Shown: positions 9,439 through 20,132, counted from the stretch's first letter. The stretch: DNA of 64,000 bases from DASRFR01 sp035651455 (GCA_035651455.1 DASRFR010000022.1:124001-188000), one strand, 5' to 3'. The notes: generated by a model from the letters alone, not told the origin. Numbers and translations are program-made.

Positions 9439-9447
9439 CTCCCCGTC

Positions 9448-10998
<1,551 letters not shown>

Positions 10999-11016
10999 GA
11001 GTAAGGCGTGCGTCGC

Positions 11017-11550
11017 TTACGCGGCTGCGCCGTGGTCCCCTGTGTTCTCCATCGCATGCGAAACCGCCTGGATGGCCAGCGGCGCCGCGAAGGCGGCCAC
11101 CGTAAATACCAGATCGCCTTCCAGGGCGCGGCGGAAGAAGGGAATTCCCGCGGCGTAACACGTCATCAGCCCGGCCCAGGTGCGCGGGTACATGTCTGTC
11201 CACGCCGCCCATGTTGTGAAGTTGCTGATTAGGAAAAACGAAACCGAGCTGGCCAACGCGGAGACGATCACGTACAGCATTTTCGGCTGCCGTCCCAGGC
11301 GCGTACCTAACCACAGCACCGCCGCGTACCAGCCCCAGGTGACAAATTGGTCCCAGGTAATGATGTAAGCGTAGTTGAACTTGGTGAGAATGACGTCAGC
11401 CACTGCGAGCAGCACTAGCGGCGCCCACCAGTGCTTGCGCGGGCCTCTCGCACCGAAGAACAGGAGTGCCGCCACAATGGGAGTAAAGGACCACGGATGA
11501 GGAAGGAACCGTACCGCAACAGCGCATAGCACGAGAATATAGGCCAGCAT
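11017..11550 (-). CDS. DUF6580-type integral membrane protein
   Basis: A 177-residue protein with about five hydrophobic helices. The N-terminal LAYILVLCAVAVRFLPHPW and FTPIVAALLFFGA blocks recall DUF6580 and the S-components of ECF transporters. ATG 11550 is preferred (GAGG 6 nt before); a GTG two codons upstream is possible. It begins 11 bp after the end of the upstream YdjM-like gene, so the two are probably cotranscribed. Substrate or role is unknown. Confidence 0.7.
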   Translation of the reverse strand: MLAYILVLCAVAVRFLPHPWSFTPIVAALLFFGARGPRKHWWAPLVLLAVADVILTKFNYAYIITWDQFVTWGWYAAVLWLGTRLGRQPKMLYVIVSALASSVSFFLISNFTTWAAWTDMYPRTWAGLMTCYAAGIPFFRRALEGDLVFTVAAFAAPLAIQAVSHAMENTGDHGAAA

Positions 11551-11561
11551 GATCACCTCGT

Positions 11562-12698
11562 TCAGTCGTTTATGATTGTGGCGCGTGAGCGCGGCAACGT
11601 CAAGCGAGCCGCGCGTCCAGGGAGCAGCCGCGGGGCGTCACCGGACGTGGCGCTTTGTCGCGGCCCAACTCGGAATATGCGCGTGCCAAACCCCTCCGCC
11701 ACGACGTTGAGCTTGTCATCGAGAATCACGCTCGCTCCCAATGACCGGCCAATGCTGTGACTCACGTCCTGGTAGCGCAAATCGTAGAAGCGCACGCGAT
11801 ATCCAGTTTCCGCGGAATCCAGCGGTTGTGACTCGGTGACGGGGTACGCAGCCCAATCCAGGTAAATGCGGCCAAGATTGGATTTCTTCGCGGCCAGCGT
11901 GACCGCCGTTTCCGCCGGCTTGTAGCGAATCTGCATGCGATCATCGGGGTCGACCTCGGGACTCGCCGAGTTGACATGCATCAGCGCGAAAAATCCCGCC
12001 GTTTCAACCACACCGTTCCATTCAAACGGATTGCCCCATACCGAATATGCCGAAACCCGCAGCGGGTCCTGCCCTTCATAGGTGCGAGCGCGCAGCGCAT
12101 TCACCGCTCGACGGTGCTCGTAATCGCGCACGCCCCAGAAGGCCACGACTCCGATCAACGCCACGGTTGCCGCCAGGCGTCCTTGCGGGCCTTTGCGTCG
12201 CGCTCCGATCTCTTCATTGATGAGCGAGGACAACCCGGGCAACAGCAGTCCCGCCAGCAGCAATGCATAGAGTACCGGCTCGATGATGAACATGATGTCC
12301 CAGGAAAACCAGCGCTCGTAAAAGGGCCAGAACGGACGCACGCCGTAGCTGTTCGTGTAGTCCAGGAGAATGTGGCTGAGACCCGCCAGGTAGGCGTAGA
12401 AGAAGAGCAGTCCCCAGCGCGGCGGCAGCTTCGGATCCTTGAGTTTGCGCCCACGCAATCGCCATATGGCATACATGATCCCAATCACCAGCGCGCAGAC
12501 TGGCACCAGGCCCAGAAAGGAATGCGTAAAACCCCGGTGATGCTCAAAACCAAATACCGAGTTGCGGAATTCGCCCAGCACGTCGATGTCGGGTGCTTCC
12601 GCGGCCAACGTGACGGTGGCGGTGGCGAGTGCGGTCTTGCGGTTCAGGCCGGCGCGTCCCATGCAGGCGCCGGTTAAAAAATGAGTGATAGGCTCCAA
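11562..12698 (-). CDS. YdjM/DUF457 family membrane-bound metal-dependent hydrolase
   Basis: A 378-residue protein starting at TTG 12698; no ATG fits before the family N-terminus MEPITHFLTGACMGRAGL. The conserved HF, DIDVLGEF, HHRGFTHSFL and LSHILLDYTNSYG motifs of the YdjM family lie in the first 125 residues among four or five membrane helices. The His and Asp residues probably bind metal. The C-terminal 170 residues are a soluble extension after a last helix. The family is often induced by stress and linked to membrane lipid turnover, but the reaction is not known. Confidence 0.83.
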   Translation of the reverse strand: MEPITHFLTGACMGRAGLNRKTALATATVTLAAEAPDIDVLGEFRNSVFGFEHHRGFTHSFLGLVPVCALVIGIMYAIWRLRGRKLKDPKLPPRWGLLFFYAYLAGLSHILLDYTNSYGVRPFWPFYERWFSWDIMFIIEPVLYALLLAGLLLPGLSSLINEEIGARRKGPQGRLAATVALIGVVAFWGVRDYEHRRAVNALRARTYEGQDPLRVSAYSVWGNPFEWNGVVETAGFFALMHVNSASPEVDPDDRMQIRYKPAETAVTLAAKKSNLGRIYLDWAAYPVTESQPLDSAETGYRVRFYDLRYQDVSHSIGRSLGASVILDDKLNVVAEGFGTRIFRVGPRQSATSGDAPRLLPGRAARLTLPRSRATIIND

Positions 12699-12849
12699 AG
12701 CTTGCGGCGATCCTTACTTGAGCATAGATGAGGTGAAGTCGAAAGCGAATCAAAATGGATGCAAGGTGCAGGGCTCAAGTTGCAGTTTCCGTCCGGGCGC
12801 GATGGCCGCAAGCCCGCATTCGCGGTGTGTTGTGCGCGGTCCCTCGCAG

Positions 12850-13848
12850 TCAGGGTTCTGATGTCGTGTGCTTCCCAGCTTGCGATGACGGCACGAGCAA
12901 GTTCACGGCTTCGGGCGCGATGGTTATTTCTGCCGGAAGCGTGCCCACCAGTTCACCATCCACTTCCACGTAAATCCTGGGGTTCGACTTCGGATTGCCG
13001 TTCTTCGGTGTGGAGGTAGAGAGATAGTGGCACGTCACCTTTTCGCCGTTGACCAGGTCAATGCCGGGTACGGGAAAGCGTTCACCGAGCAGCCCGCGAA
13101 CGATATACAGCAGGTAGGCGAGCCGGCTTGTAGTGCGAAAGATCACCAGCCGCATGTCGTGGCGGTCCAGTGAGGCCCCGGGCGCGAGCTCCTGCAGAAT
13201 ACCGCCGAAGTAGCGAATGCGCACGGCCAGCAGTTCCGAAACAATGGCGCGCTTGGGTTCCTTGCCGCCGCTCTCCTGGTATTCGGTGATAAAGCGTTTC
13301 AGCGGATGCGTGAGCCAGAGATGCGTCGCTTTGGCGTAATACGACAGCATCCCGAGCCGCTGTTTCACGCCAACATTCAACTTGTAAAAAAGATGGGCGT
13401 CGACGCCGATTCCGGCGGCGACGATGAAATGCCGTGTGACGGATTTGCCGTGAAAGTCCAGATAGCCGACTCGCCCCACGGTGATGCGCCGCGGTTTAGC
13501 TTCGACCGCCGCCAGCGTCGCGGAAGCCGGATCCCGGGGAATTTGCAGGTCGTGCGCCAGCGCATTCGCCGTGCCGAGCGGAATGATGCCCAGCGCGGCT
13601 TCGCTACCCATCATGCCCTGCAACACATCATGCACTGTGCCATCCCCGCCGCAGGCCAGGATGGCGTCGCATCCCCGGGCCATGGCCATTCGCGCCTGTT
13701 CGGCGGCGGCGCCATTGGGACGAGTTTCTTCAGCCTCAGCTTCCACATGCGAGGCGCGCAACACCGCTAATGCGGCGTCCACGTCTGACAGACGGCGGTC
13801 CCGGCGTCCTCCGGACAGGGGATTGTAGAGAATCACGGCCTTGCGCAT
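12850..13848 (-). CDS. Diacylglycerol kinase-family lipid kinase
   Basis: A 332-residue soluble kinase of the DagK/YegS/sphingosine kinase fold. ILYNPLSGGRR at the N-terminus, the nucleotide motif CGGDGTVHDVLQG at about 67-79, and IPLGTANALAHDL are diagnostic. The C-terminal beta domain carries YVEVDGELVGTLPAEI. It phosphorylates a lipid alcohol such as diacylglycerol or an undecaprenol-type lipid. A glycosyltransferase gene lies 138 bp upstream on the same strand, so a joint lipid or glycolipid role is possible. Confidence 0.9.
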   Translation of the reverse strand: MRKAVILYNPLSGGRRDRRLSDVDAALAVLRASHVEAEAEETRPNGAAAEQARMAMARGCDAILACGGDGTVHDVLQGMMGSEAALGIIPLGTANALAHDLQIPRDPASATLAAVEAKPRRITVGRVGYLDFHGKSVTRHFIVAAGIGVDAHLFYKLNVGVKQRLGMLSYYAKATHLWLTHPLKRFITEYQESGGKEPKRAIVSELLAVRIRYFGGILQELAPGASLDRHDMRLVIFRTTSRLAYLLYIVRGLLGERFPVPGIDLVNGEKVTCHYLSTSTPKNGNPKSNPRIYVEVDGELVGTLPAEITIAPEAVNLLVPSSQAGKHTTSEP

Positions 13849-13986
13849 GGGAAACGTTCGAAGTGGGATTGTAACCGACAGGCCTGCCTTCTTTGCGCTA
13901 CAGCAAACCCGGTTGGGCAGTACTCATGCCGCAACAAAACATCCACCGGTGAACTTAGCGGGAAATCTCCCTCACGCTGAGATTTT

Positions 13987-14781
13987 CTACGGTGTGCTGC
14001 GGCCAACGGCACCCGCATAAGACTCGGCGTCGAGCTTCCGGCCTTGGGGGCTGAAGCGGGCCGACCGCAGCACTCCCCACTTATGCAACGCAAACTCCAG
14101 AGTGGTCGCCAGCACTCCCAGTCCATACGTCACGCTGCGGCGGAAGTTGATAGATGACGCTTCCTTGAAATATTTGGTCGGGCACGAAACTTCTCCGATT
14201 CTGAAACCAAAAAAGACGCACTGCGCCAGCATCTGGTTATCGAAGACGAAGTCATCGGAGTTTTCGAGCAATGGCAGCTCGGTCAACACTGCGCGGCTGA
14301 ACGCCCGATAGCCGGTGTGGTACTCGGAAAGCTTGACTCCGAGGAACAGATTTTCGAAGGCGGTGAGCAAGCGGTTGAACATGTACTTGTAACGCGGCAT
14401 GCCTCCACGCAGCGCGGTGCCGCCGATAATGCGCGAGCCCAGCACCACATCGTAGATTCCGTAGGCGATCATGCTCGCCATGGCGGTGACCAGCAGGGGC
14501 GTGTACTGGTAGTCGGGATGCACCATGATGACGATATCCGCGCCCTCGGCCAGGGCCTCGCGGTAACAGGTCTGCTGGTTGCGGCCATAGCCGTAATTCC
14601 TGTCGTGGACAAACACGCGCAGGCCAAGCCGGCGAGCGATGTCCACAGTGCGGTCGTGGCTGTAATCATCCACCAGGATGCGAATGTCGACGAGGTCGGG
14701 AAGTTCCCGGACAGTAGCTTCCAAGGTCTTCTCCGCGTTGTATGCGGGCAGAACGACCGCGATGCGTTTGCCATTAATCAT
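13987..14781 (-). CDS. Family 2 glycosyltransferase
   Basis: A 264-residue GT-A enzyme resembling dolichyl/polyprenyl-phosphate sugar synthases. It has VVLPAYNAEKTL, VDDYSHDRT (usual form VDDGS), RNYGYGRNQQTCY and MVHPDYQY, which takes the place of the metal-binding DxD. LSEYHTGYRAFSR is also typical. It has no obvious membrane helices at the C-terminus. It likely transfers a sugar from a nucleotide donor to a lipid carrier or glycan. Confidence 0.88.
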   Translation of the reverse strand: MINGKRIAVVLPAYNAEKTLEATVRELPDLVDIRILVDDYSHDRTVDIARRLGLRVFVHDRNYGYGRNQQTCYREALAEGADIVIMVHPDYQYTPLLVTAMASMIAYGIYDVVLGSRIIGGTALRGGMPRYKYMFNRLLTAFENLFLGVKLSEYHTGYRAFSRAVLTELPLLENSDDFVFDNQMLAQCVFFGFRIGEVSCPTKYFKEASSINFRRSVTYGLGVLATTLEFALHKWGVLRSARFSPQGRKLDAESYAGAVGRSTP

Positions 14782-14966
14782 TCTTGAATGGAGACAAAAG
14801 ACTCATCATAACGTGGAGCTTCGCGGGAAGAAAACCGCGCACCACGACGCAAATGTCCTGCAGCGCACACGAAGAATGCGCGCGTCAGGCTGTACGAATA
14901 TTTTGTGCCGATAAGGAATTCCCCTATTGACCGTTGACTGAAAGTCATACTAATCTTTCCGCCCAT

Positions 14967-14989
14967 TGGCGTAAGTAGCTGTTACGCCA
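14967..14989. promoter_or_regulatory. 8-bp perfect inverted repeat upstream of EXORDIUM-like gene
   Basis: TGGCGTAA and TTACGCCA are separated by 7 nt, 88 nt before the start at 15077. TTGACC at 14927-14932 with TAATCT at 14951-14956 (18-bp spacing) is a possible promoter just upstream. The repeat would then sit at the start of the transcript, as an operator or a 5' hairpin. Confidence 0.4.
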
Positions 14990-15076
14990 GAGACTTCACA
15001 TAAAACAAACCGCCGCTGTTCGCCTGCAACACTGGTTCGGTAATTGGGTGGGGAATAAATCTCCTTTGGAGGAAAC

Positions 15077-16030
15077 ATGCGCAGACTGTTGTTGACCGCG
15101 ACCGTAGTACTTGGCTGCCTGGTTTACACGAACGGGCAAATCACGAAAAACGCGACCCACATGGTGCCGAGCGGGAAAGGTTGGGGCGTCGAGGTTCCTG
15201 GACAAGGGCCGGCGATTCAGTCGCCCGGCGACACCGTGGTGACGGGCAACGGGATCAACTACCACGGCGGGCCGGTCATGCCTAACACCGTGAATGTCTA
15301 CTTCATCTGGTACGGAAATTGGACGAATGGAAGCCACAAGTCGGACAGCCAGACCACGGTCAACCTGCTTAATTCGCTTTACGGGTCCGGCGGACTGGGC
15401 GGCTCCGGATACGAGATGATCAACTCCACCTACGGCGATAACTCCCACAACGTGAGCGGCCTGCTGACCCTGGCCGGATCTACCACTAACAATTACAGCA
15501 AAGGTACGCGACTGAGTGATAGCGCCGTGCAGAGCGTGGTAAGCAGTGCGATCAGCAGCGGCGCGCTACCCAAAGACACCAATGGAATTTACTTCGTGCT
15601 GACCTCGTCAGACGTGAGGGAAAGTTCCGGCTTCTGCAGCGTCTATTGCGGTTGGCATACGAGCGCAACCATCTCCGGCGCGGACATCAAGTATTCATTT
15701 GTCGGCAACCCGGATCGTTGTCCGAACGCGTGCGAAGCCCAGACTGTCAGCCCGAACGGTGACAGCGGCGCGGATGGCATGGCGTCCATCATGGCGCACG
15801 AGAGTGAGGAGGCTATTTCTGATCCCGATCTCAACGCGTGGTATGACGGCAGCGGCAATGAAAATGCCGACAAGTGCGCGTGGAAATTCGGACCCACCAC
15901 CGGCAGCATCGGCAGCGGCGGGTACAACCAAACCCTGGGCGGCCACAATTGGCTGATCCAGATGAATTGGGAGAATGCACGCGGGGGCGGCTGCGATCAA
16001 TTCAAGGGTGGGACGTTCTACAACAAGTAA
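15077..16030 (+). CDS. Secreted EXORDIUM/PHI-1-like protein
   Basis: A 317-residue exported protein with a signal peptide (MRRLLLTATVVLGCLVYTNG) and a good ribosome binding site (GGAGG). After a Pro/Gly-rich leader, VNVYFIWYGNW at about residues 73-83 matches the start of the plant phosphate-induced (PHI-1/EXORDIUM) domain. The C-terminal block HESEEAISDPDLNAWYD with DKCAWK matches that family's HELAE-like segment. Paired Cys (FCSVYCGWH) suggest disulphides. The HExxE arrangement looks like a metal site, but activity is unproven. A related gene is at 53319-54101 on the other strand. A strong terminator follows. Confidence 0.75.
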   Translation: MRRLLLTATVVLGCLVYTNGQITKNATHMVPSGKGWGVEVPGQGPAIQSPGDTVVTGNGINYHGGPVMPNTVNVYFIWYGNWTNGSHKSDSQTTVNLLNSLYGSGGLGGSGYEMINSTYGDNSHNVSGLLTLAGSTTNNYSKGTRLSDSAVQSVVSSAISSGALPKDTNGIYFVLTSSDVRESSGFCSVYCGWHTSATISGADIKYSFVGNPDRCPNACEAQTVSPNGDSGADGMASIMAHESEEAISDPDLNAWYDGSGNENADKCAWKFGPTTGSIGSGGYNQTLGGHNWLIQMNWENARGGGCDQFKGGTFYNK

Positions 16031-16048
16031 CAACGAAAGTCTTAGCGA

Positions 16049-16078
16049 AGCCGTCCGGCACCGCCGGACGGCTTTTTT
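16049..16078 (+). terminator. Rho-independent terminator
   Basis: A perfect 9-bp GC-rich stem (GCCGTCCGG with CCGGACGGC), a 5-nt loop and six T residues, 20 nt after the EXORDIUM-like stop codon. Confidence 0.93.
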
Positions 16079-16140
16079 CTGCGGCTGTGACACTCATTAC
16101 AGAATTTCATGGAACATCCCACGACCCTGCCATTCGTTCT

Positions 16141-16146
16141 TATAAT
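16141..16146 (+). promoter_or_regulatory. Candidate -10 box of the NTF2-like gene
   Basis: A perfect TATAAT lies 26 nt before the ATG at 16173, downstream of a strong terminator, so a new transcript must start here. No clear -35 was found. Confidence 0.45.
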
Positions 16147-16172
16147 CAGACATTCCAAAGACTGGAGCTTGT

Positions 16173-16700
16173 ATGAGGAGGATGGCTGCGGCGATTGTGT
16201 TGCTCTGTGCGCTTGTTCCCAACGCTGCGGGGCAAACCCCTCAGGCGAAAACTTCTCCCGGCCGGGTGGTCACCACAACTCGCCTGGTGACGCTCTTTTC
16301 CGATCTGGAGACGCAATGGCTGAATGCGCTCCAGCAGAAGGACCAGGCAGCTCTCGACCGCTTACTGGGTGATGATTTCGAGGTCTGGGCGGCGGATTCT
16401 CCGGGCGTCCCCCTTCCCCGCGAAGAGTGGCAGAAGCAAGCACTCGCGCGTCCCCTCACGTCATTCCAGGTTAGTCAGATGGCAGTGCGAGGCATCAGCG
16501 ACGAGGCGGCAATCGCGAGTTTCATCCTCGATCGCAAATACGAGGCGAACGGCCGGACACAAGAGCAGAACGATTTCGTCGTAGACGTCTGGCAAAACCA
16601 GGACGGAACGTGGAAATGCACCGATCGGTATATTTCGAGCAGGAGCGGAACAGAGAAGCGGGCGCCATCGCGTGACGCGAAGCCCACGGGAAAGCAGTAG
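16173..16700 (+). CDS. Secreted NTF2/SnoaL-like (DUF4440-type) protein
   Basis: A 175-residue protein with a signal peptide (MRRMAAAIVLLCALVPNAAG). Residues 40-155 have the NTF2 cone-fold pattern of DUF4440: WLNALQQKDQAALDRLLGDDFEVW, then beta strands ending VDVWQNQDGTWKCTDRYIS. GGAG lies 5 nt before the ATG. It could be a small-ligand binder or a degraded isomerase; nothing indicates a specific reaction. Confidence 0.8.
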   Translation: MRRMAAAIVLLCALVPNAAGQTPQAKTSPGRVVTTTRLVTLFSDLETQWLNALQQKDQAALDRLLGDDFEVWAADSPGVPLPREEWQKQALARPLTSFQVSQMAVRGISDEAAIASFILDRKYEANGRTQEQNDFVVDVWQNQDGTWKCTDRYISSRSGTEKRAPSRDAKPTGKQ

Positions 16701-16711
16701 CTGGTCGGCGC

Positions 16712-17956
16712 ATGGGCGCCGACGTCCCGAGTTCATCTTCCAGGACATTTGCAGCCGGTATTCACGATATGGAGCACGCGCCAGCAGCCAAGCCCGGTGC
16801 ACTGACCTTTGCGGCACATGCGGCTTTTGTGCCGACCGGCATCGTTACGGTGCTCCTGGGACCCCTGCTGCCGTCGCTTGCCGCGCGATGGCTGTTGAAC
16901 GATGCGCAAGCGGGTTACCTGTTTACCGCGCAGTTTGCCGGATCCATGCTGGGCGTCGCGCTCTCTGCATTCGTCGTCGCCCGGTTTGGTTACCGCGTAG
17001 CCATTATCGCGGGACTGCTCATGATGGCCGCGGGGGTGGCCGTCCTGCCCCTCAGCCCCTGGCTGCTGGGGCTGGCATGCGTGGTTTTCTACGGCTTCGG
17101 GTTGGGGCTCACGATTCCAGCCTGCAACCTGGCGGTGGCAGCAGTCCATCCGGTGGGGCGCGGCGCCGCCCTGAACCTGTTGAACTTTTCCTGGAGCGTG
17201 GGCGCGGTCGCGTGCCCATTCCTTTTGGCGGCATACAATCGCGGGCACCACACGTTGTGGTTCCTCTATTCACTTGGCGGATTGATCGTAGCGGTCTCGC
17301 TGTTGATCATGGGCATCTCCATGCCAGAACAGGCTGCGAGTGCGCCGCAACCCGGGGGTGCTCGATCGCCGGTGAACTGGGCGAACCGCTACATCCTGAT
17401 TCTCGGATCCCTGTTCCTGCTCTACGTGGGAACCGAGAATGCTGTCGGCGGCTGGCTGGCCTCTTTCGCAGAGCGAATCAGTACGGGCGGCGGAGTCTTG
17501 TGGGTCATGACACCGTCGTGTTTCTACGGCGCGTTATTGTTCGGACGCGGCATAGCGCCTTTGCTGCTCCGCGACATCGACGAGATCATGCTGGCGCGGG
17601 CCGGACTGCTCACCGCAACATTGGGAGTCGCGTCACTGCTATTTGCTCACACGGTCGGAGCGGTCATGGCGGGAGCGGCCGTAGCCGGGCTGGGCTTATC
17701 GGCTGTCTACCCCATTACCATTTCTATGCTGTCCCAGAAATTCGGCGCGCAGTCTACGCGGGTAGGATCGCTGATGTTCGCGCTGGGAAATCTCGGCGGC
17801 GCCAGCATGCCGTGGCTGGTCGGATATTGTTCCACGCAATTCGGCAGCCTCAGGTCCGGCCTGGCAGTGCCGCTGATCGCCGGTGTTGTCATGCTGGGCC
17901 TCTACATCGGTGACTGGCAGCTTAAGACGCTGGAACGAAGCGTGGCCGCGGTATGA
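16712..17956 (+). CDS. MFS transporter
   Basis: A 414-residue protein with twelve predicted membrane helices and the intracellular loop motif VARFGYRVA between helices 2 and 3. The pattern of LLGPLLPSLAARWLL and GFGLGLTIPACNL recalls the FucP/sugar-proton symporter branch. It starts 11 bp after the preceding gene. ATG 16712 gives the longest form; ATG 16769 (MEHAPAAKPG) is an equally plausible start, as neither has a clear ribosome binding site. Substrate not determined. Confidence 0.87.
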   Translation: MGADVPSSSSRTFAAGIHDMEHAPAAKPGALTFAAHAAFVPTGIVTVLLGPLLPSLAARWLLNDAQAGYLFTAQFAGSMLGVALSAFVVARFGYRVAIIAGLLMMAAGVAVLPLSPWLLGLACVVFYGFGLGLTIPACNLAVAAVHPVGRGAALNLLNFSWSVGAVACPFLLAAYNRGHHTLWFLYSLGGLIVAVSLLIMGISMPEQAASAPQPGGARSPVNWANRYILILGSLFLLYVGTENAVGGWLASFAERISTGGGVLWVMTPSCFYGALLFGRGIAPLLLRDIDEIMLARAGLLTATLGVASLLFAHTVGAVMAGAAVAGLGLSAVYPITISMLSQKFGAQSTRVGSLMFALGNLGGASMPWLVGYCSTQFGSLRSGLAVPLIAGVVMLGLYIGDWQLKTLERSVAAV

Positions 17957-18008
17957 GCCAGCGTTCCCGCGTGTTGATAAACTAAATAAATCAATTCCCG
18001 AACCAAAT

Positions 18009-18029
18009 CCCGGAACGAGAGTTTCCGGG
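18009..18029 (+). promoter_or_regulatory. Leader hairpin before leuC
   Basis: A perfect 7-bp stem (CCCGGAA with TTCCGGG, 7-nt loop) ends 22 nt before the leuC start. No T-run follows, so it is not a terminator. It may affect translation of leuC, which lacks a clear ribosome binding site. Confidence 0.35.
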
Positions 18030-18051
18030 CCGAATTTAACAGACCACAATC

Positions 18052-19506
18052 ATGGCTGAAGCAAAAACTTTATTCCAGAAGATTTGGGACGCGCATACCG
18101 TCACCCAGCCCGCAGGACGTGCTCCGGTCCTCTACATTGATATGCACCTGGTCCACGAGGTGACGTCGCCGCAGGCGTTCGATGGCCTGCGCGCCGCCGG
18201 ACGCAAGCTACGGCAACCGCTGCGCACCATTGCCACCGTCGATCACAACATTCCGACGACGCCGCGCGGCACGCCCATTGCCGATCCGATTGCCGCCAAA
18301 CAGATCGAAGCGTTGCAGAACAATTGCCGGGAATTTGGGGTTCGGCTGTTCGACATGGACTCGCCCGATCAGGGTATTGTTCATGTGATCGGCCCCGAAC
18401 TGGGCATCACGCAGCCGGGTATGACCATCGTTTGCGGTGACAGCCATACCAGCACGCACGGCGCTTTCGGAGCGCTGGCATTCGGCATCGGCACCTCGGA
18501 GGTGGAGCACGTTCTGGCTACGCAGTGTCTGCCCCAGCGCAAGCCGAAAACCATGAAGGTCGAGGTTCGCGGGGCATTGCCGACGGGGGTTGCAGCGAAA
18601 GATCTTGCGCTCGGCATCATCGGACAGATCGGGACCGATGGCGCGACCGGCTATGTCATCGAGTTCGCGGGCGAGGTGGTACGCGGACTGTCCATGGAAG
18701 GGCGCATGACGCTGTGCAACATGAGCATCGAAGCCGGTGCGCGCGCCGGGATGGTAGCTCCCGACGAGACTACGTTCGACTACGTGAAAGGCCGCAGGTT
18801 CGCGCCGAAAAATGGAGAATGGGAGAAGTCGGTCGCGTACTGGCGCACGCTGCCCTCCGACGCGGGAGCGGTCTACGACAAGGTCATCGAAGTTGATGCT
18901 GGCCAACTCGCGCCTTTTGTCACCTGGGGCACGAATCCAGGGATGGTGGTTCCCGTCACATCGCGGGTTCCGGAGCTAAGGAACTGGAGCAACGAATCGG
19001 AGCGGCGGATGGCCGAACATGCGCTGAGCTACATGGGCCTGGAGGCCGGCAAGCCGATCGAGGAAATCGCGATCGATCGCGTCTTCATCGGTTCCTGCAC
19101 CAACTCGCGCCTGGAAGATCTGCGCGCGGCAGCCCAGGTGGTGGAAGGCTACCGGGTCCACGCGAAAGTGCGCGCGATGGTGGTGCCCGGATCGCAAGCG
19201 GTGAAGCGCGCGGCAGAGCAGGAGGGACTGGACCAGATATTCCGCGAGGCCGGTTTCGAGTGGCGCGAGTCGGGTTGTTCCATGTGCCTGGGAATGAACC
19301 CCGATATCCTGCAACCGGGCGAGCGTTGCGCCTCTACCAGCAACCGCAACTTCGAAGGACGGCAAGGACGGGGCGGCCGCACTCACCTGGTCAGTCCCAT
19401 GATGGCCGCCGCCGCGGCGATTGCCGGGCACTTTACCGACGTGCGCAACTGGAAATTTATGAGTAAAGCCGCACCCCTGGCTTCGACGGTGAGGAGGCAG
19501 TCGTGA
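18052..19506 (+). CDS. leuC: 3-Isopropylmalate dehydratase large subunit
   Basis: A 484-residue aconitase-family subunit that holds the 4Fe-4S cluster and isomerises 2- to 3-isopropylmalate in leucine synthesis. Start LFQKIWDAHTV, HLVHEVTSPQAF, VCGDSHTSTHGAFG and the cluster cysteines in GSCTNSR (near residue 347) and CSMCLGMNPD are visible. It is translationally coupled to leuD by a GTGA overlap. Its length is at the upper end of the usual 465-475 residues. Confidence 0.97.
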   Translation: MAEAKTLFQKIWDAHTVTQPAGRAPVLYIDMHLVHEVTSPQAFDGLRAAGRKLRQPLRTIATVDHNIPTTPRGTPIADPIAAKQIEALQNNCREFGVRLFDMDSPDQGIVHVIGPELGITQPGMTIVCGDSHTSTHGAFGALAFGIGTSEVEHVLATQCLPQRKPKTMKVEVRGALPTGVAAKDLALGIIGQIGTDGATGYVIEFAGEVVRGLSMEGRMTLCNMSIEAGARAGMVAPDETTFDYVKGRRFAPKNGEWEKSVAYWRTLPSDAGAVYDKVIEVDAGQLAPFVTWGTNPGMVVPVTSRVPELRNWSNESERRMAEHALSYMGLEAGKPIEEIAIDRVFIGSCTNSRLEDLRAAAQVVEGYRVHAKVRAMVVPGSQAVKRAAEQEGLDQIFREAGFEWRESGCSMCLGMNPDILQPGERCASTSNRNFEGRQGRGGRTHLVSPMMAAAAAIAGHFTDVRNWKFMSKAAPLASTVRRQS

Positions 19507-20117
19507 AACCGTTTCGTCTTCACACCGGGAAAGTCGTGCCGTTGGATCGCCAGAATGTTGACACCGATCAGATCATTCCCAAGCAGTTTCTGAAGCGCAT
19601 CGAGCGCACCGGGTTCGGGGAATTCGTCTTCCACGACTGGCGGCACACACAGGATGGGCGGAAGGATTCATCTTTCGTCCTGCACCAGGCGCGCTTTGAA
19701 GGCGCGAGCATCCTGGTCGCGGGCAAGAATTTCGGCTGCGGCTCGTCACGTGAACACGCGGTATGGGCGTTGTCCGACTTTGGATTTCGCGCCGTAATCG
19801 CGCCCTCCTTCGCCGATATTTTCGCCAACAACAGTGTGAAGAACGGCTTTCTGCCGGTCGCCTTGCCGGAGCAGCAGGTGAGCGAGATCATGCGGCGTGC
19901 GCAGGCGGAAGAAGGTTACCAACTCACGATCGATCTGGAAAAGCAAAGGGTGCACGATGCTCGTGGATTGTCTGCGGATTTCCAAATGGACGAGTTCTCC
20001 CGCCATTGCCTGCTGAACGGGCTGGATGACATTGGCCTTACTCTTCAGCACGAACCTGAGATCGCGGCGTACGAGGCGAAACACCCGGTGCCCTCCAGCT
20101 TGGGTCGCGAGTCATGA
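19503..20117 (+). CDS. leuD: 3-Isopropylmalate dehydratase small subunit
   Basis: A 204-residue swivelling subunit partner of LeuC. LDRQNVDTDQIIPKQFL at the N-terminus and KNFGCGSSREHAVWAL (residues about 76-91) are the substrate-recognition motifs. It starts with GTG inside the leuC stop (GTGA). A yjbQ-like gene follows 15 bp later, so the three are probably one transcript. Confidence 0.97.
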   Translation: MKPFRLHTGKVVPLDRQNVDTDQIIPKQFLKRIERTGFGEFVFHDWRHTQDGRKDSSFVLHQARFEGASILVAGKNFGCGSSREHAVWALSDFGFRAVIAPSFADIFANNSVKNGFLPVALPEQQVSEIMRRAQAEEGYQLTIDLEKQRVHDARGLSADFQMDEFSRHCLLNGLDDIGLTLQHEPEIAAYEAKHPVPSSLGRES

Positions 20118-20132
20118 CCGGAGCGGTGGCTT

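Larger units (their letters stand above)
9019..9447. other. Divergent intergenic region, 429 bp
   Basis: It separates the M24 peptidase (minus) from the carboxylase gene (plus). It holds likely -10 elements for both genes (see separate entries) and a perfect 12-bp palindrome GTGGAATTCCAC at 9125-9136. No convincing coding frame was seen. Confidence 0.5.

Noticed and set aside
16672..17913. 413-codon plus-strand frame across the MFS gene
   Set aside because: Arg/Gly/His-rich composition with no hydrophobic segments; it is an out-of-frame reading of the transporter.
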